From the NCBI GenBank assembly GCA_035551475.1, contig DASZMX010000007.1, positions 1-52,042 of the forward strand: 52,042 nucleotides of DNA, given 5' to 3'. Source of the DNA: DASZMX01 sp035551475. GTDB lineage: Bacteria; Verrucomicrobiota; Verrucomicrobiia; Limisphaerales; Palsa-1400. The notes under the pieces were generated by a model. It did not search any database. It saw only the letters and a program-made list of their open reading frames with translations, and was not told where the DNA came from. A program made the translations under genes and the position numbers. Positions 24,373 through 32,762 of this stretch are shown here, one piece after another (positions within the stretch are counted from its first letter, which is position 1; every line of letters begins with the position of its first letter).

Positions 24373-26340
24373 TCACCAATCCTTGCGGCTCACATTGGCG
24401 GGCGGCGCGGGCATGTTGGTCGGTTGAAAGATCAGCGCCTTTTCATCATCGCGCTGGGCGTCGAGAATCTGGCGGGCCTGTTGCGGCGTCATTTGCGCCA
24501 TCTGCGCGGCGGCTTCCTCGGGATTTTCCTGGCCCGGCTTGCGCTCGTCGGATTTATTGGCCTGGGCCTGCTGGTCTTTGTCTTTTTTGTCCTGGTTTTT
24601 CTGCGCCTGCTGTTGTTGCTGTTCTTTTTTCTTCTCGTCCTCTTTTTGCTTATCGTTCTTGGCCTGTTGTTGTTGCTGCTGGTCTTGCTTGTCTTTGTCC
24701 TTTTGCTCGCCTGATTTGTCCTGCTTGTTCTGCTGGTCCTTTTGATCCTTCTGGTCCTGGTTCTTTTGGTCCTGCTTCTGATCCTTTTTGTCTTTATCGT
24801 CTTTATTCTTGTCGTTCTTTTTCTGTTGCTGTTGCTGCTGCTTCAGCTCTTCCAGCTTTTGCTTGAGATAAGCCAGGTTATTTTTGGCGTCGATATCGTT
24901 GGTGTTGAGCTGCAGGGCCTGGCCGTAATTTTCCACGGCTTTTTCCCAATGCTGCTTTTTCTGGTCGGGATCAGGCAAGGGTTCGCCCATTTGATAGAGC
25001 GTGTTGCCCAAATCGTAGTGCGCGTGCTCCTGGGTTTGCGGGTCCGAAATGATGTCAGGCGATTCCAGGGCGGTGTTGAATTGCTGGACGGCCTTTTCAA
25101 AATCTTTCGCCTTGTAGGCGGCGGCGCCCGCGTTGTAATGCAGCCGGTAATCGTTCGTTTTCTGCGCCGCCAAACGCAAATACTCATCGAGCGAAGCATC
25201 GTATTTTCCGTTCTGATAATCGCGATAGGCGCCGGACGGCGAAGCGTGGGCGGAGGGCAGCGCCGCCAGCAACAACAACGCGGCCGTCACGGAAAGCGCC
25301 GGGGCATTCGCTTTTTTGCGGCGGCGGCCGGAGGTGGATTCCGGCAGGATAATTTCCAACGCCAGCAGCAGCGCGGCCAACCCGAGCGGCCAATGATAAC
25401 GCTCGTCATACACGCGCGTCAGTTTCGTCGCGGAGCTGGATTTGGGCAAGGGCGCGAGGCCGCGGTCGTACAAAGTTTTCATTGGATCAGCGCCTTGCAG
25501 GGGCAAATAAAACCCCTTGGCGGTGGTGGCGATTTGTTGGAGCAAGGTTTTGTTCAGGCGGGATTTCACGACGTCGCCTTTTTCGTCTTTCACAAACGCC
25601 ATGTTGCCCTGGTCGTCTTTGACGCGCAGCAATTCGCCTTCGGGCGTGCCCACGCCGATGGTGAAAATCATGAGGCCCGCCTCCTCCGCCTCCTTGACCG
25701 CGGCCGCCGTTTCGGTGTCAATATCATGGTCTTCGCCGTCGGTCATCAGCACGAGAACTTTATGATTGTCATTGCCTTTTTCAAAGGCCTCGAGGGCGGT
25801 GCGAATGGCGGCGGAAAGAGCCGTGCCGCCCTGCGGAATGATGCCCACTTGCAGCGCTTCCACGCTCTGCCGAAACGCCTCCTCGTCCAGCGTCAAGGGG
25901 GCCTGCAGAAAAGCCGAGCCCGCAAACGCGATCAACCCCAGCCGGTCGCTCTTCGCCAGATGCATCAAGTCCAGCGCCGCCAGCTTGGCGCGCTCGAGAC
26001 GATTGGGCGCGACATCCTGCGCCAGCATGCTGCGCGAGGTGTCCACCGCCACCATGATGTCCAGCCCCTGTTGATGCGCTTCCTCCCACACAAAGCCCCA
26101 TTGCGGACGCGCCAGCGCCAGGAAGGCGCACACCACCGCCGCCACAATCAGGCCGAGCCGCAGCTTCTCGCGCTGAGGCGAAACGCCCACCAACAACCCG
26201 CCCAGCAAACGCGAGCCGATGAACTGGCGCAAAAGTTTCTGTTTGACGCGCCACGACCAATAAAAGAAGGCGAGCAGCGCCGGCCCCGCCAGCAGGAGCG
26301 CCCACAAAAATTGCGGCTGCGCAAAATGAGCGTTGTTCAC
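24373..26340 (-). CDS. BatB-BatC fusion: VWA domain plus TPR with K/D/Q-rich tail
   Basis: The 655-residue protein joins what are two proteins in Bacteroides-type operons. Residues about 1-330 hold a membrane-flanked von Willebrand A domain with an intact MIDAS (VAVDTSRSMLAQD; LMTDGEDHDIDTE). A transmembrane helix is followed by TPR units (YRDYQNGKYDASLDEYLRLA; LHYNAGAAAYKAKDFEKAVQ; AVENYGQALQLNTNDIDAKN). About 120 residues of lysine, aspartate and glutamine repeats follow, then a conserved-looking end (MTPQQARQILDAQRDDEKAL). BatB/BatC act with MoxR in envelope stress or protein maturation. The start overlaps the BatA stop. Confidence 0.92.
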   Translation of the reverse strand: MNNAHFAQPQFLWALLLAGPALLAFFYWSWRVKQKLLRQFIGSRLLGGLLVGVSPQREKLRLGLIVAAVVCAFLALARPQWGFVWEEAHQQGLDIMVAVDTSRSMLAQDVAPNRLERAKLAALDLMHLAKSDRLGLIAFAGSAFLQAPLTLDEEAFRQSVEALQVGIIPQGGTALSAAIRTALEAFEKGNDNHKVLVLMTDGEDHDIDTETAAAVKEAEEAGLMIFTIGVGTPEGELLRVKDDQGNMAFVKDEKGDVVKSRLNKTLLQQIATTAKGFYLPLQGADPMKTLYDRGLAPLPKSSSATKLTRVYDERYHWPLGLAALLLALEIILPESTSGRRRKKANAPALSVTAALLLLAALPSAHASPSGAYRDYQNGKYDASLDEYLRLAAQKTNDYRLHYNAGAAAYKAKDFEKAVQQFNTALESPDIISDPQTQEHAHYDLGNTLYQMGEPLPDPDQKKQHWEKAVENYGQALQLNTNDIDAKNNLAYLKQKLEELKQQQQQQKKNDKNKDDKDKKDQKQDQKNQDQKDQKDQQNKQDKSGEQKDKDKQDQQQQQQAKNDKQKEDEKKKEQQQQQAQKNQDKKDKDQQAQANKSDERKPGQENPEEAAAQMAQMTPQQARQILDAQRDDEKALIFQPTNMPAPPANVSRKDW

Positions 26341-27332
26341 GGCAGCTTCCTCCAGACGGTGTGGCCCAGGACCAGTTCCAACGCGAGCAGCGACAGCGCC
26401 ACGAGCGTCACCTGGCTGAACAACTCGTCGTAATGCTGGTATTTCTTCACTTCCACCTCGGATTTTTCCAGTTGATCAATTTCCTGGTAAATTTGTTTGA
26501 ACATCGAAGTCGAGTCCGCGCGGTAATAGCGCCCGCCGGTTTTCTCGGAAATTTTCTTGAGCGTGTCCTCATCGATGTCCACGTCCATCATTTGATAAAA
26601 CTTGCGCCCGAGCCAATCGGTGGCCGGAAACGGGGCCTGGCCGCGAATGCCGATGCCAATGGTGTACACCTTCACCTTTAAGGTTTGCGCCACTTCCGCC
26701 GCGGTCAAGGGAGCGACTTTGCCCGCGTTGTTTTGGCCGTCGGTCATGAGGATGATGATTTTGCTCTTGGACGGAACATCGCGCAGCCGATTCAGCGCCG
26801 CCATCAACGCCGAGCCGATGGCCGTGCGGTCTTCAATCAAACCGAGGCGCAGGCGCTCCAAATTCTGCTGCAAAAAATCGTGGTCGAGCGTCAACGGCGA
26901 CGCGATGTAAGCGCGCCCGGCGAAAGCCACCAGGCCAATGCGATCGTTGGGACGGTTATCCACAAATTTGCTCAACACTTGCTTGGCCAGATCAATGCGG
27001 TTGATGCGGCCGCCGGGAATTTCAAAATCCTCCGAGGCCATGCTGCCCGAAAGGTCAATGGCCACCACGATGTCCACGCCGCTGGCTTTGATGTGCGATT
27101 CGCCTTTGACGAGCCGCGGCTGCGCCAGCGCCACGATGAACAGCGCCAGAGCCAGCCAGCGCAAATTCGCCAGCCACGCGCCCGCGTGCGAGCGTTTCAT
27201 ACCGGAAACGGGCCGCACCAAATCGACCGAGGAATACACGAACGCCGAGCTTTGCCCGAACCGCCCTTTCAACCACGCCAAGGCGGGCAGCAACAGCAGC
27301 AACAGCAGCAAATAAGGATGCGCGAAGTCCAT
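26337..27332 (-). CDS. BatA-like von Willebrand factor A membrane protein
   Basis: The 331-residue protein has an N-terminal helix (YLLLLLLLLPALAWLK), a second helix (WLALALFIVALAQPRLV), a VWA domain with MIDAS DxSxS (VVAIDLSGSMASEDF) and LMTDGQNNAGKVAPLTAAEV, and a C-terminal helix near the end. This is the BatA layout, exposing a metal-dependent binding domain to the periplasm. It overlaps the BatB-BatC fusion by four bases and sits one base after the DUF4381 gene, so the operon is tightly packed. Confidence 0.94.
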   Translation of the reverse strand: MDFAHPYLLLLLLLLPALAWLKGRFGQSSAFVYSSVDLVRPVSGMKRSHAGAWLANLRWLALALFIVALAQPRLVKGESHIKASGVDIVVAIDLSGSMASEDFEIPGGRINRIDLAKQVLSKFVDNRPNDRIGLVAFAGRAYIASPLTLDHDFLQQNLERLRLGLIEDRTAIGSALMAALNRLRDVPSKSKIIILMTDGQNNAGKVAPLTAAEVAQTLKVKVYTIGIGIRGQAPFPATDWLGRKFYQMMDVDIDEDTLKKISEKTGGRYYRADSTSMFKQIYQEIDQLEKSEVEVKKYQHYDELFSQVTLVALSLLALELVLGHTVWRKLP

Positions 27333-27333
27333 G

Positions 27334-27924
27334 CTATTTCGCGGCCTCCACCGGCGCGCCGGCCGGCTCCGGCGCCACGCGCGGCTCGGTTTCGTTGACC
27401 AAGCGCAACGCGGCTTCGTGCAATCCGCGCAATTCCTGCTCGGTGGGCTCGTATTTCGCGAACTTGATCAGGTCGCAGTTCGCCAGAAAATCCGCCAGGC
27501 TGCGCTTTTGCTCCTCTGTCAATAAATTAGTGCCTTGCAGCTCGTAGAGAAATTCTTCGGTCGTCCGGTCGGGCGCATGAAATTGAAAACGCTCCTCCAG
27601 GTAAACGCGAATCGCGCCGGACACGGCGATGGAAAATGGCTTGGGTTCGCCAATCAAGCGCAGCGCCTCATCCAGCATGCGGCGGGCGCGCACATGCGCC
27701 GGGATGGGAGGCGCCATGGACGCGGCGGCTTTCTGGCGCCGCCAATACCGCCACACCAGCCACGCCGCAACCGCCGCCACGATTGCCACGGCAATCCAGA
27801 TCACCCACAGCCACACGTTCGGAATGTCGATCAAGGGCTTGATCGCCTCCTGAAAATGCGGCGGCGGCGCGTTGCTGGCGCCGGCAGGCTGGGCCGGAAC
27901 AATGAGCGCCGAATTCGTGTTCAT
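27334..27924 (-). CDS. DUF4381 family membrane protein
   Basis: The 196-residue protein has one transmembrane helix (VWLWVIWIAVAIVAAVAAWL) and a cytoplasmic domain with DUF4381 features: RRMLDEALRLIGEPKPFSIA, SGAIRVYLEERFQFHAPDRT, TEEFLYELQGTNLLTEEQ and LADFLANCDLIKFAKYEP. DUF4381 occurs between DUF58 and BatA genes in MoxR/Bat operons, exactly as here, and is thought to be a scaffold component. No enzyme motif is visible. Confidence 0.9.
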   Translation of the reverse strand: MNTNSALIVPAQPAGASNAPPPHFQEAIKPLIDIPNVWLWVIWIAVAIVAAVAAWLVWRYWRRQKAAASMAPPIPAHVRARRMLDEALRLIGEPKPFSIAVSGAIRVYLEERFQFHAPDRTTEEFLYELQGTNLLTEEQKRSLADFLANCDLIKFAKYEPTEQELRGLHEAALRLVNETEPRVAPEPAGAPVEAAK

Positions 27925-27941
27925 GCAAAATGTCCCATGTC

Positions 27942-28901
27942 TTACCCGTGCCGGCGGCGCTTCTCCCGCGTTTCAAAAAATTTGCCGAGGGCCGCCGCAT
28001 ACGGCTGGTCGGTCGTGGTCTCGATGGCGTCGATGTTCGCCGAACGAAAGAGGCGCATCAATTCGGCCTGATGCTTGGCGCGGCGTTCCGCGAACGCGGC
28101 CATTTTGCGGGCGTCATTGGTGTTGATTTCAAGCACCTCGCCCGTTTCGGCGTCGGTGAAAACCAGCCGTCCGAGCGCCGGCAATTTTAACTCGTAACGA
28201 TCCACCACTTGGATGGCGATGACGTCGTGGCGGCGATTGGCCTGGCGCAAGGCGGGCAGCGATGTGGGGCCCAGCGTGGGCGAAACAAAATGGCTGGAGC
28301 GCCAATTTTTCTCCGTGCGATTCGCCGGGGTGGAAGGTTTCTCGAAAAGAAAATCCGAGATGAGCACGACAATGGCGTGGCGGCGCGCGAGGCGGTTCAG
28401 AACATCGAGCGCCTCATGAAAGTCCGTGCCGCGCTGCCGTGGTTGAAACAGCAAAATTTCCCGGATCACGCGCAGCACATGGCGGCGGCCCTTCTTCGGC
28501 GGAATATATTTTTCCACCGTGTCGGTGAAAAGAATCATGCCCACCTTGTCGTTGTTGCGAATGGCGGAAAAAGCCAGGACGGAGGCAATCTCCGCCGCCA
28601 GTTCCCGCTTCGATTGCTCGCCCGAACCGAACAAGCCCGAGCCGCTCAAATCCACCATCAGGATCAAGGTCAGCTCGCGTTCCTCGACAAATTTTTTGAC
28701 GAACGGATGGTTCATCCGCGCCGTCACGTTCCAGTCGATGGCGCGCACTTCATCGCCGGGCTGGTACTCGCGCACCTCCTCGAAATTCATGCCCTGCCCC
28801 TTGAAGACGCTATGATACTGGCCTCCCAGCGTCTCGGTCACGAGCCGCGTGGTGCGCAGCTCGATCTGCCGGATTTTTTTGAGAATTTCGCGCGGAATCA
28901 T
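27942..28901 (-). CDS. DUF58 family protein
   Basis: The 319-residue protein carries the DUF58 signature GMNFEEVREYQPGDEVRAID followed by WNVTARMNHPFVKKFVEERE, and a VWA-like domain with LILMVDLSGSGLFG. Further landmarks are VLAFSAIRNNDKVGMILFTD and the HAIVVLISDFLFEKP segment. DUF58 proteins accompany MoxR ATPases and are presumed to interact with them through the VWA-like part. The gene lies between MoxR (41 bases away) and DUF4381. Confidence 0.95.
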   Translation of the reverse strand: MIPREILKKIRQIELRTTRLVTETLGGQYHSVFKGQGMNFEEVREYQPGDEVRAIDWNVTARMNHPFVKKFVEERELTLILMVDLSGSGLFGSGEQSKRELAAEIASVLAFSAIRNNDKVGMILFTDTVEKYIPPKKGRRHVLRVIREILLFQPRQRGTDFHEALDVLNRLARRHAIVVLISDFLFEKPSTPANRTEKNWRSSHFVSPTLGPTSLPALRQANRRHDVIAIQVVDRYELKLPALGRLVFTDAETGEVLEINTNDARKMAAFAERRAKHQAELMRLFRSANIDAIETTTDQPYAAALGKFFETREKRRRHG

Positions 28902-28941
28902 ACCTGCGTCGCCAGAGCGAACCCATCAGCGCCGGAGCACA

Positions 28942-29934
28942 TCACGGCACGGGCAGTTCATTGAAAATCTTCGTGACAATGGTTTCACTCGTCTTCTCCT
29001 CCGCTTCGGCTTCGTAAGTCACCGTCACGCGATGGCGCAAAACATCCATGCCGATGCTCTTAACGTCCTGCGGCGTGACGTAGCCGCGGCCGCGCAGGAA
29101 CGCGAAAGCCTTGGAGGCGAGCGTGAGAGCAATGGTCGCGCGGGGCGAGGCGCCCATTTGAATCAGACCTTGCAAACCCTGGATTTTATAAGCCTCGGGC
29201 TCGCGCGTGCAGCAGACAATATCGACGATGTAATCCTTCACCTTGTCGTCAATATAAATTTCATTGATCACGCGCCGGGCGTCCATGATCTGCTGGGGCG
29301 AAACGACGGCGGTGGCGGTGGCGACGGCGGTCGTGCGCGCCATCAAATCGAGAATCTGGCGCTCTTCCTCGCGTGAGGGATAAACAATTTTCAGCTTCAA
29401 CATGAAGCGATCCACCTGCGCTTCGGGCAGCGGATAGGTTCCTTCCTGCTCGATGGGATTTTGGGTTGCCAGCACGAGGAACGGCTCTTCGAGCTTGAAC
29501 GTCGTGTCGCCAATCGTGACCTGCTTTTCCTGCATCGCTTCCAGCAACGCGCTTTGAACTTTCGCGGGGGCGCGGTTGATTTCGTCCGCCAGCACGAGGT
29601 TGGCGAAAATCGGGCCGCGCCGCGTGGTGAAGGTGCCCGCCTGCGGATTGTAAATCTGCGTGCCAATCAGGTCGGCGGGCAGCAAATCCGGAGTGAATTG
29701 AAGGCGCGCGAATTTGACGTTGATGGAATTGGCCAGAACTTTGACGGAGAGGGTCTTCGCCAGCCCGGGCACGCCTTCGAGCAGGACGTGGCCATTGGCG
29801 AGGAGCCCGATCACAAGTCGCTCCACCAAATAATTCTGCCCGATGACGACCTTGCCGATCTCGGCAAATAACGGCCGCACAAACGCCGAGGCCCGCTGCA
29901 CTTCGTCATTTATGGCGCTGATTCCAGTGTTCAT
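28942..29934 (-). CDS. MoxR-family AAA+ ATPase
   Basis: The 330-residue protein has Walker A LLEGVPGLAKTLSVKVLA (about 54), Walker B LVLADEINRAPAKVQSAL, the sensor-like segment LVLATQNPIEQEGTYPLPEA and the arginine-containing QVDRFMLKLKIVYPS. A C-terminal lid domain follows. MoxR ATPases act as chaperones that mature or activate VWA-containing partners. Here the partners are encoded immediately downstream: DUF58, DUF4381, BatA and BatB/C. This gene is first in the operon. Confidence 0.96.
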   Translation of the reverse strand: MNTGISAINDEVQRASAFVRPLFAEIGKVVIGQNYLVERLVIGLLANGHVLLEGVPGLAKTLSVKVLANSINVKFARLQFTPDLLPADLIGTQIYNPQAGTFTTRRGPIFANLVLADEINRAPAKVQSALLEAMQEKQVTIGDTTFKLEEPFLVLATQNPIEQEGTYPLPEAQVDRFMLKLKIVYPSREEERQILDLMARTTAVATATAVVSPQQIMDARRVINEIYIDDKVKDYIVDIVCCTREPEAYKIQGLQGLIQMGASPRATIALTLASKAFAFLRGRGYVTPQDVKSIGMDVLRHRVTVTYEAEAEEKTSETIVTKIFNELPVP

Positions 29935-29985
29935 ATTTCAAAAAAGCTATTTTTCAAACAGACAAGCTGCCCTTGATTTTGTTCA

Positions 29986-30891
29986 CTATTTCCGGGCTTC
30001 CGCAATATCGCGAGCCACCTGTTCCTTGAGCGCCTCCAGCGTGGGGAACTTTATTTCATCACGGAGTTTGCGCAGGAAACTTAACTCCAATTCCTGATCA
30101 TACAACTCACCGTTAAAGTCCAAAAGGTGGGCTTCGACGAAAGTCTTTTTCTCCTGGGGATTGATGGTGGGGCGATGGCCGATATTAACGGCAGCCCGGT
30201 GCGTTTTCCCGCCGTGCACCGCCTCGGCCGCATAGACACCCAGGGGCGGCGTCAGAATGCCTGTGACATCGAGATTGGCGGTGGGAAAGCCGAGTTTGCG
30301 GCCTAATTGCGCGCCGCGAACGACGTTTCCCGAAAGCGTGTAGCGCCGGCCCAAAAGGCGCCCGGCCACTTCCAAATCTCCGTCGCGGATGGCTTGGCGC
30401 ACTCGGGTGCTGCTGACCGTGACGCCGTCCAGCGCCACATCCGCCACCGCATGCACGGCCACCCCCATTGTGCGGAGCAACTCCACGTTCCCTTGGCGGC
30501 GATAACCAAACGTGAAACCCTCTCCCACACAAATACTTGCAATGGAACCAGCTTCAACCATGAGATCGCGCACGAATTGCTCGGCCGAAATCCCGCTAAA
30601 CGCCTGGTCAAAATGAATAAGTCGCGTCACATCGATCCCGCTGGCTTCCAGCATGCGCAACTTTTTCGGCAGCGAATAAATCAAAGGCGGGGTGCGCTCC
30701 GGCGCCACAATGGAGTTGGGATGACAATCGAAGGTGACAGCCACGGCCAGGCCCCCGCAGGCGCGAGCGTCGGCGATGGTTTGGCGGAGGATTTGTTGGT
30801 GCCCGAGATGGACGCCATCAAAGACGCCAATGGCCACGCCGGCCTTGCGTTGGTCCGAGCCCCACGGCCCGGGCGTGCGAATCACATTCAT
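29986..30891 (-). CDS. ribF: Bifunctional riboflavin kinase/FAD synthetase
   Basis: RibF phosphorylates riboflavin to FMN and adenylates FMN to FAD. The N-terminal nucleotidyltransferase has GVFDGVHLGHQQIL (about 24), VTFDCHPNSIVAPERTPP and VGEGFTFGYRRQGNVELL. The C-terminal flavokinase has GRRYTLSGNVVRGAQLGRKL with GFPTANLDV and GVYAAEAVHGGKTHRAAVNI. At 301 residues it has standard length. The start lies one base beyond the truB stop; the ribF-truB pairing is common in bacteria. Confidence 0.96.
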   Translation of the reverse strand: MNVIRTPGPWGSDQRKAGVAIGVFDGVHLGHQQILRQTIADARACGGLAVAVTFDCHPNSIVAPERTPPLIYSLPKKLRMLEASGIDVTRLIHFDQAFSGISAEQFVRDLMVEAGSIASICVGEGFTFGYRRQGNVELLRTMGVAVHAVADVALDGVTVSSTRVRQAIRDGDLEVAGRLLGRRYTLSGNVVRGAQLGRKLGFPTANLDVTGILTPPLGVYAAEAVHGGKTHRAAVNIGHRPTINPQEKKTFVEAHLLDFNGELYDQELELSFLRKLRDEIKFPTLEALKEQVARDIAEARK

Positions 30892-30892
30892 G

Positions 30893-31609
30893 TTACGCCG
30901 GGGCAGCCAGCTTCAAAAAGGGAAGCACCCGTTTTTCCATCTCGGCGTTCGAGAGCTTCACCAAATCCTCCAGCGGAATGGCGTCCTTCACATTGAATTT
31001 CCCGGAAACCGTGCGCCGCAAGGAGGAGAGATGCGCGCCGCAACCGAGCTTTTGCCCCAGGTCATGCGCCAGGCTGCGGACATAGGTGCCCTTGGTGCAG
31101 GCGACGCGAAATTGCCCTTCGGGCTCGGTGTACTCCGAAAAGCGGTAACTATAAATATGCACCAACCGCGGTTTGCGCTCCACTTCCACGCCTTTGCGCG
31201 CCATTTTATAAAGCGGCACGCCATTCACCTTGACAGCCGAGACCATCGGCGGCATTTGCATCAAGTCGCCCTGAAACGTCGCCGCGGCGGCGTTGATCTC
31301 CTCGAGCGTCATGGGCAAGACCGGCAGGGAAGCGACCAACTCGCCATCCGCATCATAGCTGTCGGTGGTTTCGCCGAATTTGACTGAGCCTTCATACACC
31401 TTGTCGTCACCCATCAGGCGTTCCGAGAGCTTGGTGCCTTTGCCCAAAACGATGATGAGCAAGCCCGTGGCGGCGGGGTCGAGCGTCCCGCAATGCCCGG
31501 CTTTTTTAATGTGGAACGTGTCGCGAATGACATCCACCACATCGTGCGAAGTGGGCCCGGAAGGCTTATCGATCAAAATGGCGCCATCGCAAGAATCAAA
31601 TTCGTGCAT
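30893..31609 (-). CDS. truB: tRNA pseudouridine-55 synthase
   Basis: TruB isomerises uridine 55 in the T-loop of tRNAs. The 238-residue protein shows motif I (AILIDKPSGPTSHDVVDVIR) and motif II with the catalytic aspartate (GHCGTLDPAATGLLIIVLGK). It also has YDADGELVASLPV, QMPPMVSAVKVNGVPLYKMA and RVACTKGTYVRSLAHDLGQK. At 238 residues it is a short form; the C-terminal PUA domain seen in longer homologues appears absent, as in several phyla. It precedes ribF in the same transcript. Confidence 0.96.
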   Translation of the reverse strand: MHEFDSCDGAILIDKPSGPTSHDVVDVIRDTFHIKKAGHCGTLDPAATGLLIIVLGKGTKLSERLMGDDKVYEGSVKFGETTDSYDADGELVASLPVLPMTLEEINAAAATFQGDLMQMPPMVSAVKVNGVPLYKMARKGVEVERKPRLVHIYSYRFSEYTEPEGQFRVACTKGTYVRSLAHDLGQKLGCGAHLSSLRRTVSGKFNVKDAIPLEDLVKLSNAEMEKRVLPFLKLAAPA

Positions 31610-31719
31610 AGCAATTGGCCTGGAGCGACGGCGTCACCGCGTTTTTCATCGGCCCAGCCTGCCACAGAAATAAACGCGGTCAAACCCGCTGTTGCGGCGG
31701 GCGCGGAAAAGAGCGCGGA

Positions 31720-32079
31720 TTAATTCCGAATGTTGAGGACGTCGGCGATGGCCGTGCGGAATTGCGCCATGTCGAAAGGTTTTTCCAGGATGGCATCCAC
31801 GGGATTGGAGGCGCTGGTGCGGGTGCGATGGCCCGTGATCATGAGGATGGGCTGTTGCGGGGCCACGAGGCGGATTTGGGTGGCCAGCTCGTTCCCCGCC
31901 ACAAAAGGCATGCGGCAATCGGTCACCACGAGATCAAATTGATGCAGCTTGAACAAGCCAAAGGCCTCCGCGCCATTGTTGGCTTCCACGACGCTATGAT
32001 CGTCGATGATCAACAGTTCGCGCACCACTTCGCGCAAGCTTAAATCATCCTCAACCAATAAAATGCGCTTTCTCTGCAC
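31720..32079 (-). CDS. Single-domain response regulator (receiver only)
   Basis: I place the start at the GTG at 32079 because AGGA lies seven bases upstream. This gives a 119-residue protein that is only a receiver domain: ILLVEDDLSLREVVRELL (acidic pair), DLVVTDCRMPFVAGNEL (phosphoacceptor D), ILMITGHRTRT and the lysine in DAILEKPFDMAQF. The open frame extends 89 codons further upstream, but that part has no domain and runs into repeat-like DNA. No kinase or output domain is linked, so it probably works by protein contact. Confidence 0.9.
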   Translation of the reverse strand: MQRKRILLVEDDLSLREVVRELLIIDDHSVVEANNGAEAFGLFKLHQFDLVVTDCRMPFVAGNELATQIRLVAPQQPILMITGHRTRTSASNPVDAILEKPFDMAQFRTAIADVLNIRN

Positions 32080-32189
32080 GGAGCTTTCCTGCTGAGTTGG
32101 TTCTAGCACGCCTTTGCGAAAAGCAGGTTCCCTGCCATCGCAAAGGTGAGAACGCAAGCAACAGGAGTTAGCAGAGGCACCAGAGGGGG

Positions 32190-32216
32190 AATTCTCCGTT
32201 ACCTCCGTTTCCTCCT
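32190..32216. repeat. Tandem GGAGG(A/T)AAC-type purine-rich repeat
   Basis: On the minus strand three imperfect 9-mers follow one another: GGAGGAAAC, GGAGGTAAC, GGAGAATTC. From memory, similar purine-rich intergenic text is dispersed in other bacterial genomes; here only one copy is seen. It stands just before the mobile island. Confidence 0.35.
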
Positions 32217-32242
32217 GTATAAAATTCCTCGCGCAGATGAGA

Positions 32243-32277
32243 GGTAGTGTCCTGATTTGGGGATTTAGGACACTACC
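32243..32277. repeat. Palindromic scar of two facing transposon ends
   Basis: GGTAGTGTCCT (32243-32253) and its exact complement (32267-32277) flank 13 bases. The left half, continued as GATTTGGGGA, matches the right terminal repeat of the IS1595-type element at 35.5 kb (complement: GGGTAATGTCCT then AATTTGGGGA) in nearly all positions. This looks like two ends of a related element brought together by an internal deletion. Confidence 0.6.
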
Positions 32278-32287
32278 CTTGGGCTGA

Positions 32288-32467
32288 TCGCTTGCCAACG
32301 CATTCAGGAAGAAACTGGAAAACTTTGAAGCTGCGGTTGCTCCCAATTTCGCGTATTACAACATCTGCAAGACGGACGGTGCGATTCGTTGCGCGCCTGC
32401 CCAAGCGGCGGGAGTGGAGCAAAGCGCGTGGACCGTCGCGGAACTGGTTGAACGCTATGGCGAATAA
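32288..32467 (+). pseudogene. 3' remnant of an IS1-like transposase gene
   Basis: The frame reads SLANAFRKKLENFEAAVAPN, then FAYYNICKTDGAIRCAPAQA and AGVEQSAWTVAELVERYGE before TAA. The pattern 'NAF.KKLEN..AAVA.hFayYN' with 'tpA.aAGV....W...ELVE' is the C-terminal end of a widespread IS1-type transposase group, recognised from memory. There is no start codon; a TGA precedes it in frame, and the palindromic scar ends ten bases upstream, so the 5' part was lost there. The stop overlaps the ATG of the next gene. Confidence 0.6.
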
Positions 32468-32762
32468 TCGAGAGCATATCGAGCGCATTCAAGTGACGTT
32501 TGAGCATCTGCACCATTACAGCGCTGCTCATTCCGCCACCGTTCCCGCCCATGAAGTCTTTCGCGATCAAACTGTATGGCAGGGCGACATTGAAGCGTTC
32601 ACGCTCACGTGGCAGCCGAAAGCGCAAGGCGCCCATGGAGGGAGCGAAGGACATGGGGACAAGGAGCGATTCTTCGCTGTGTTGGAAATCCTGCTTTTAA
32701 AATCCGCAGCGGAAGCCGTGCGAGCTTCAATTGTGGCAGATGCAAAGAAAGGCGTGAAATGA
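32457..32762 (+). CDS. Small mobile-element-associated protein
   Basis: The 101-residue protein starts at an ATG that overlaps the end of the transposase remnant by 11 bases. It reads MANNREHIERIQVTFEHLHH, then TVPAHEVFRDQTVWQGDIEA, and ends in VLEILLLKSAAEAVRASIVA. The pattern resembles a small hypothetical family that I recall near IS1-type genes, but I cannot name a domain. It has alpha/beta character and no signal peptide. Its TGA overlaps the ATG of the next gene. Confidence 0.6.
   Translation: MANNREHIERIQVTFEHLHHYSAAHSATVPAHEVFRDQTVWQGDIEAFTLTWQPKAQGAHGGSEGHGDKERFFAVLEILLLKSAAEAVRASIVADAKKGVK

Noticed and set aside
24742..26433. A 563-codon plus-strand frame starting in a Leu/Val-rich segment
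   Set aside because: The apparent membrane segments are the antisense of the Lys/Asp/Gln repeats in the BatB/BatC fusion, not real helices.
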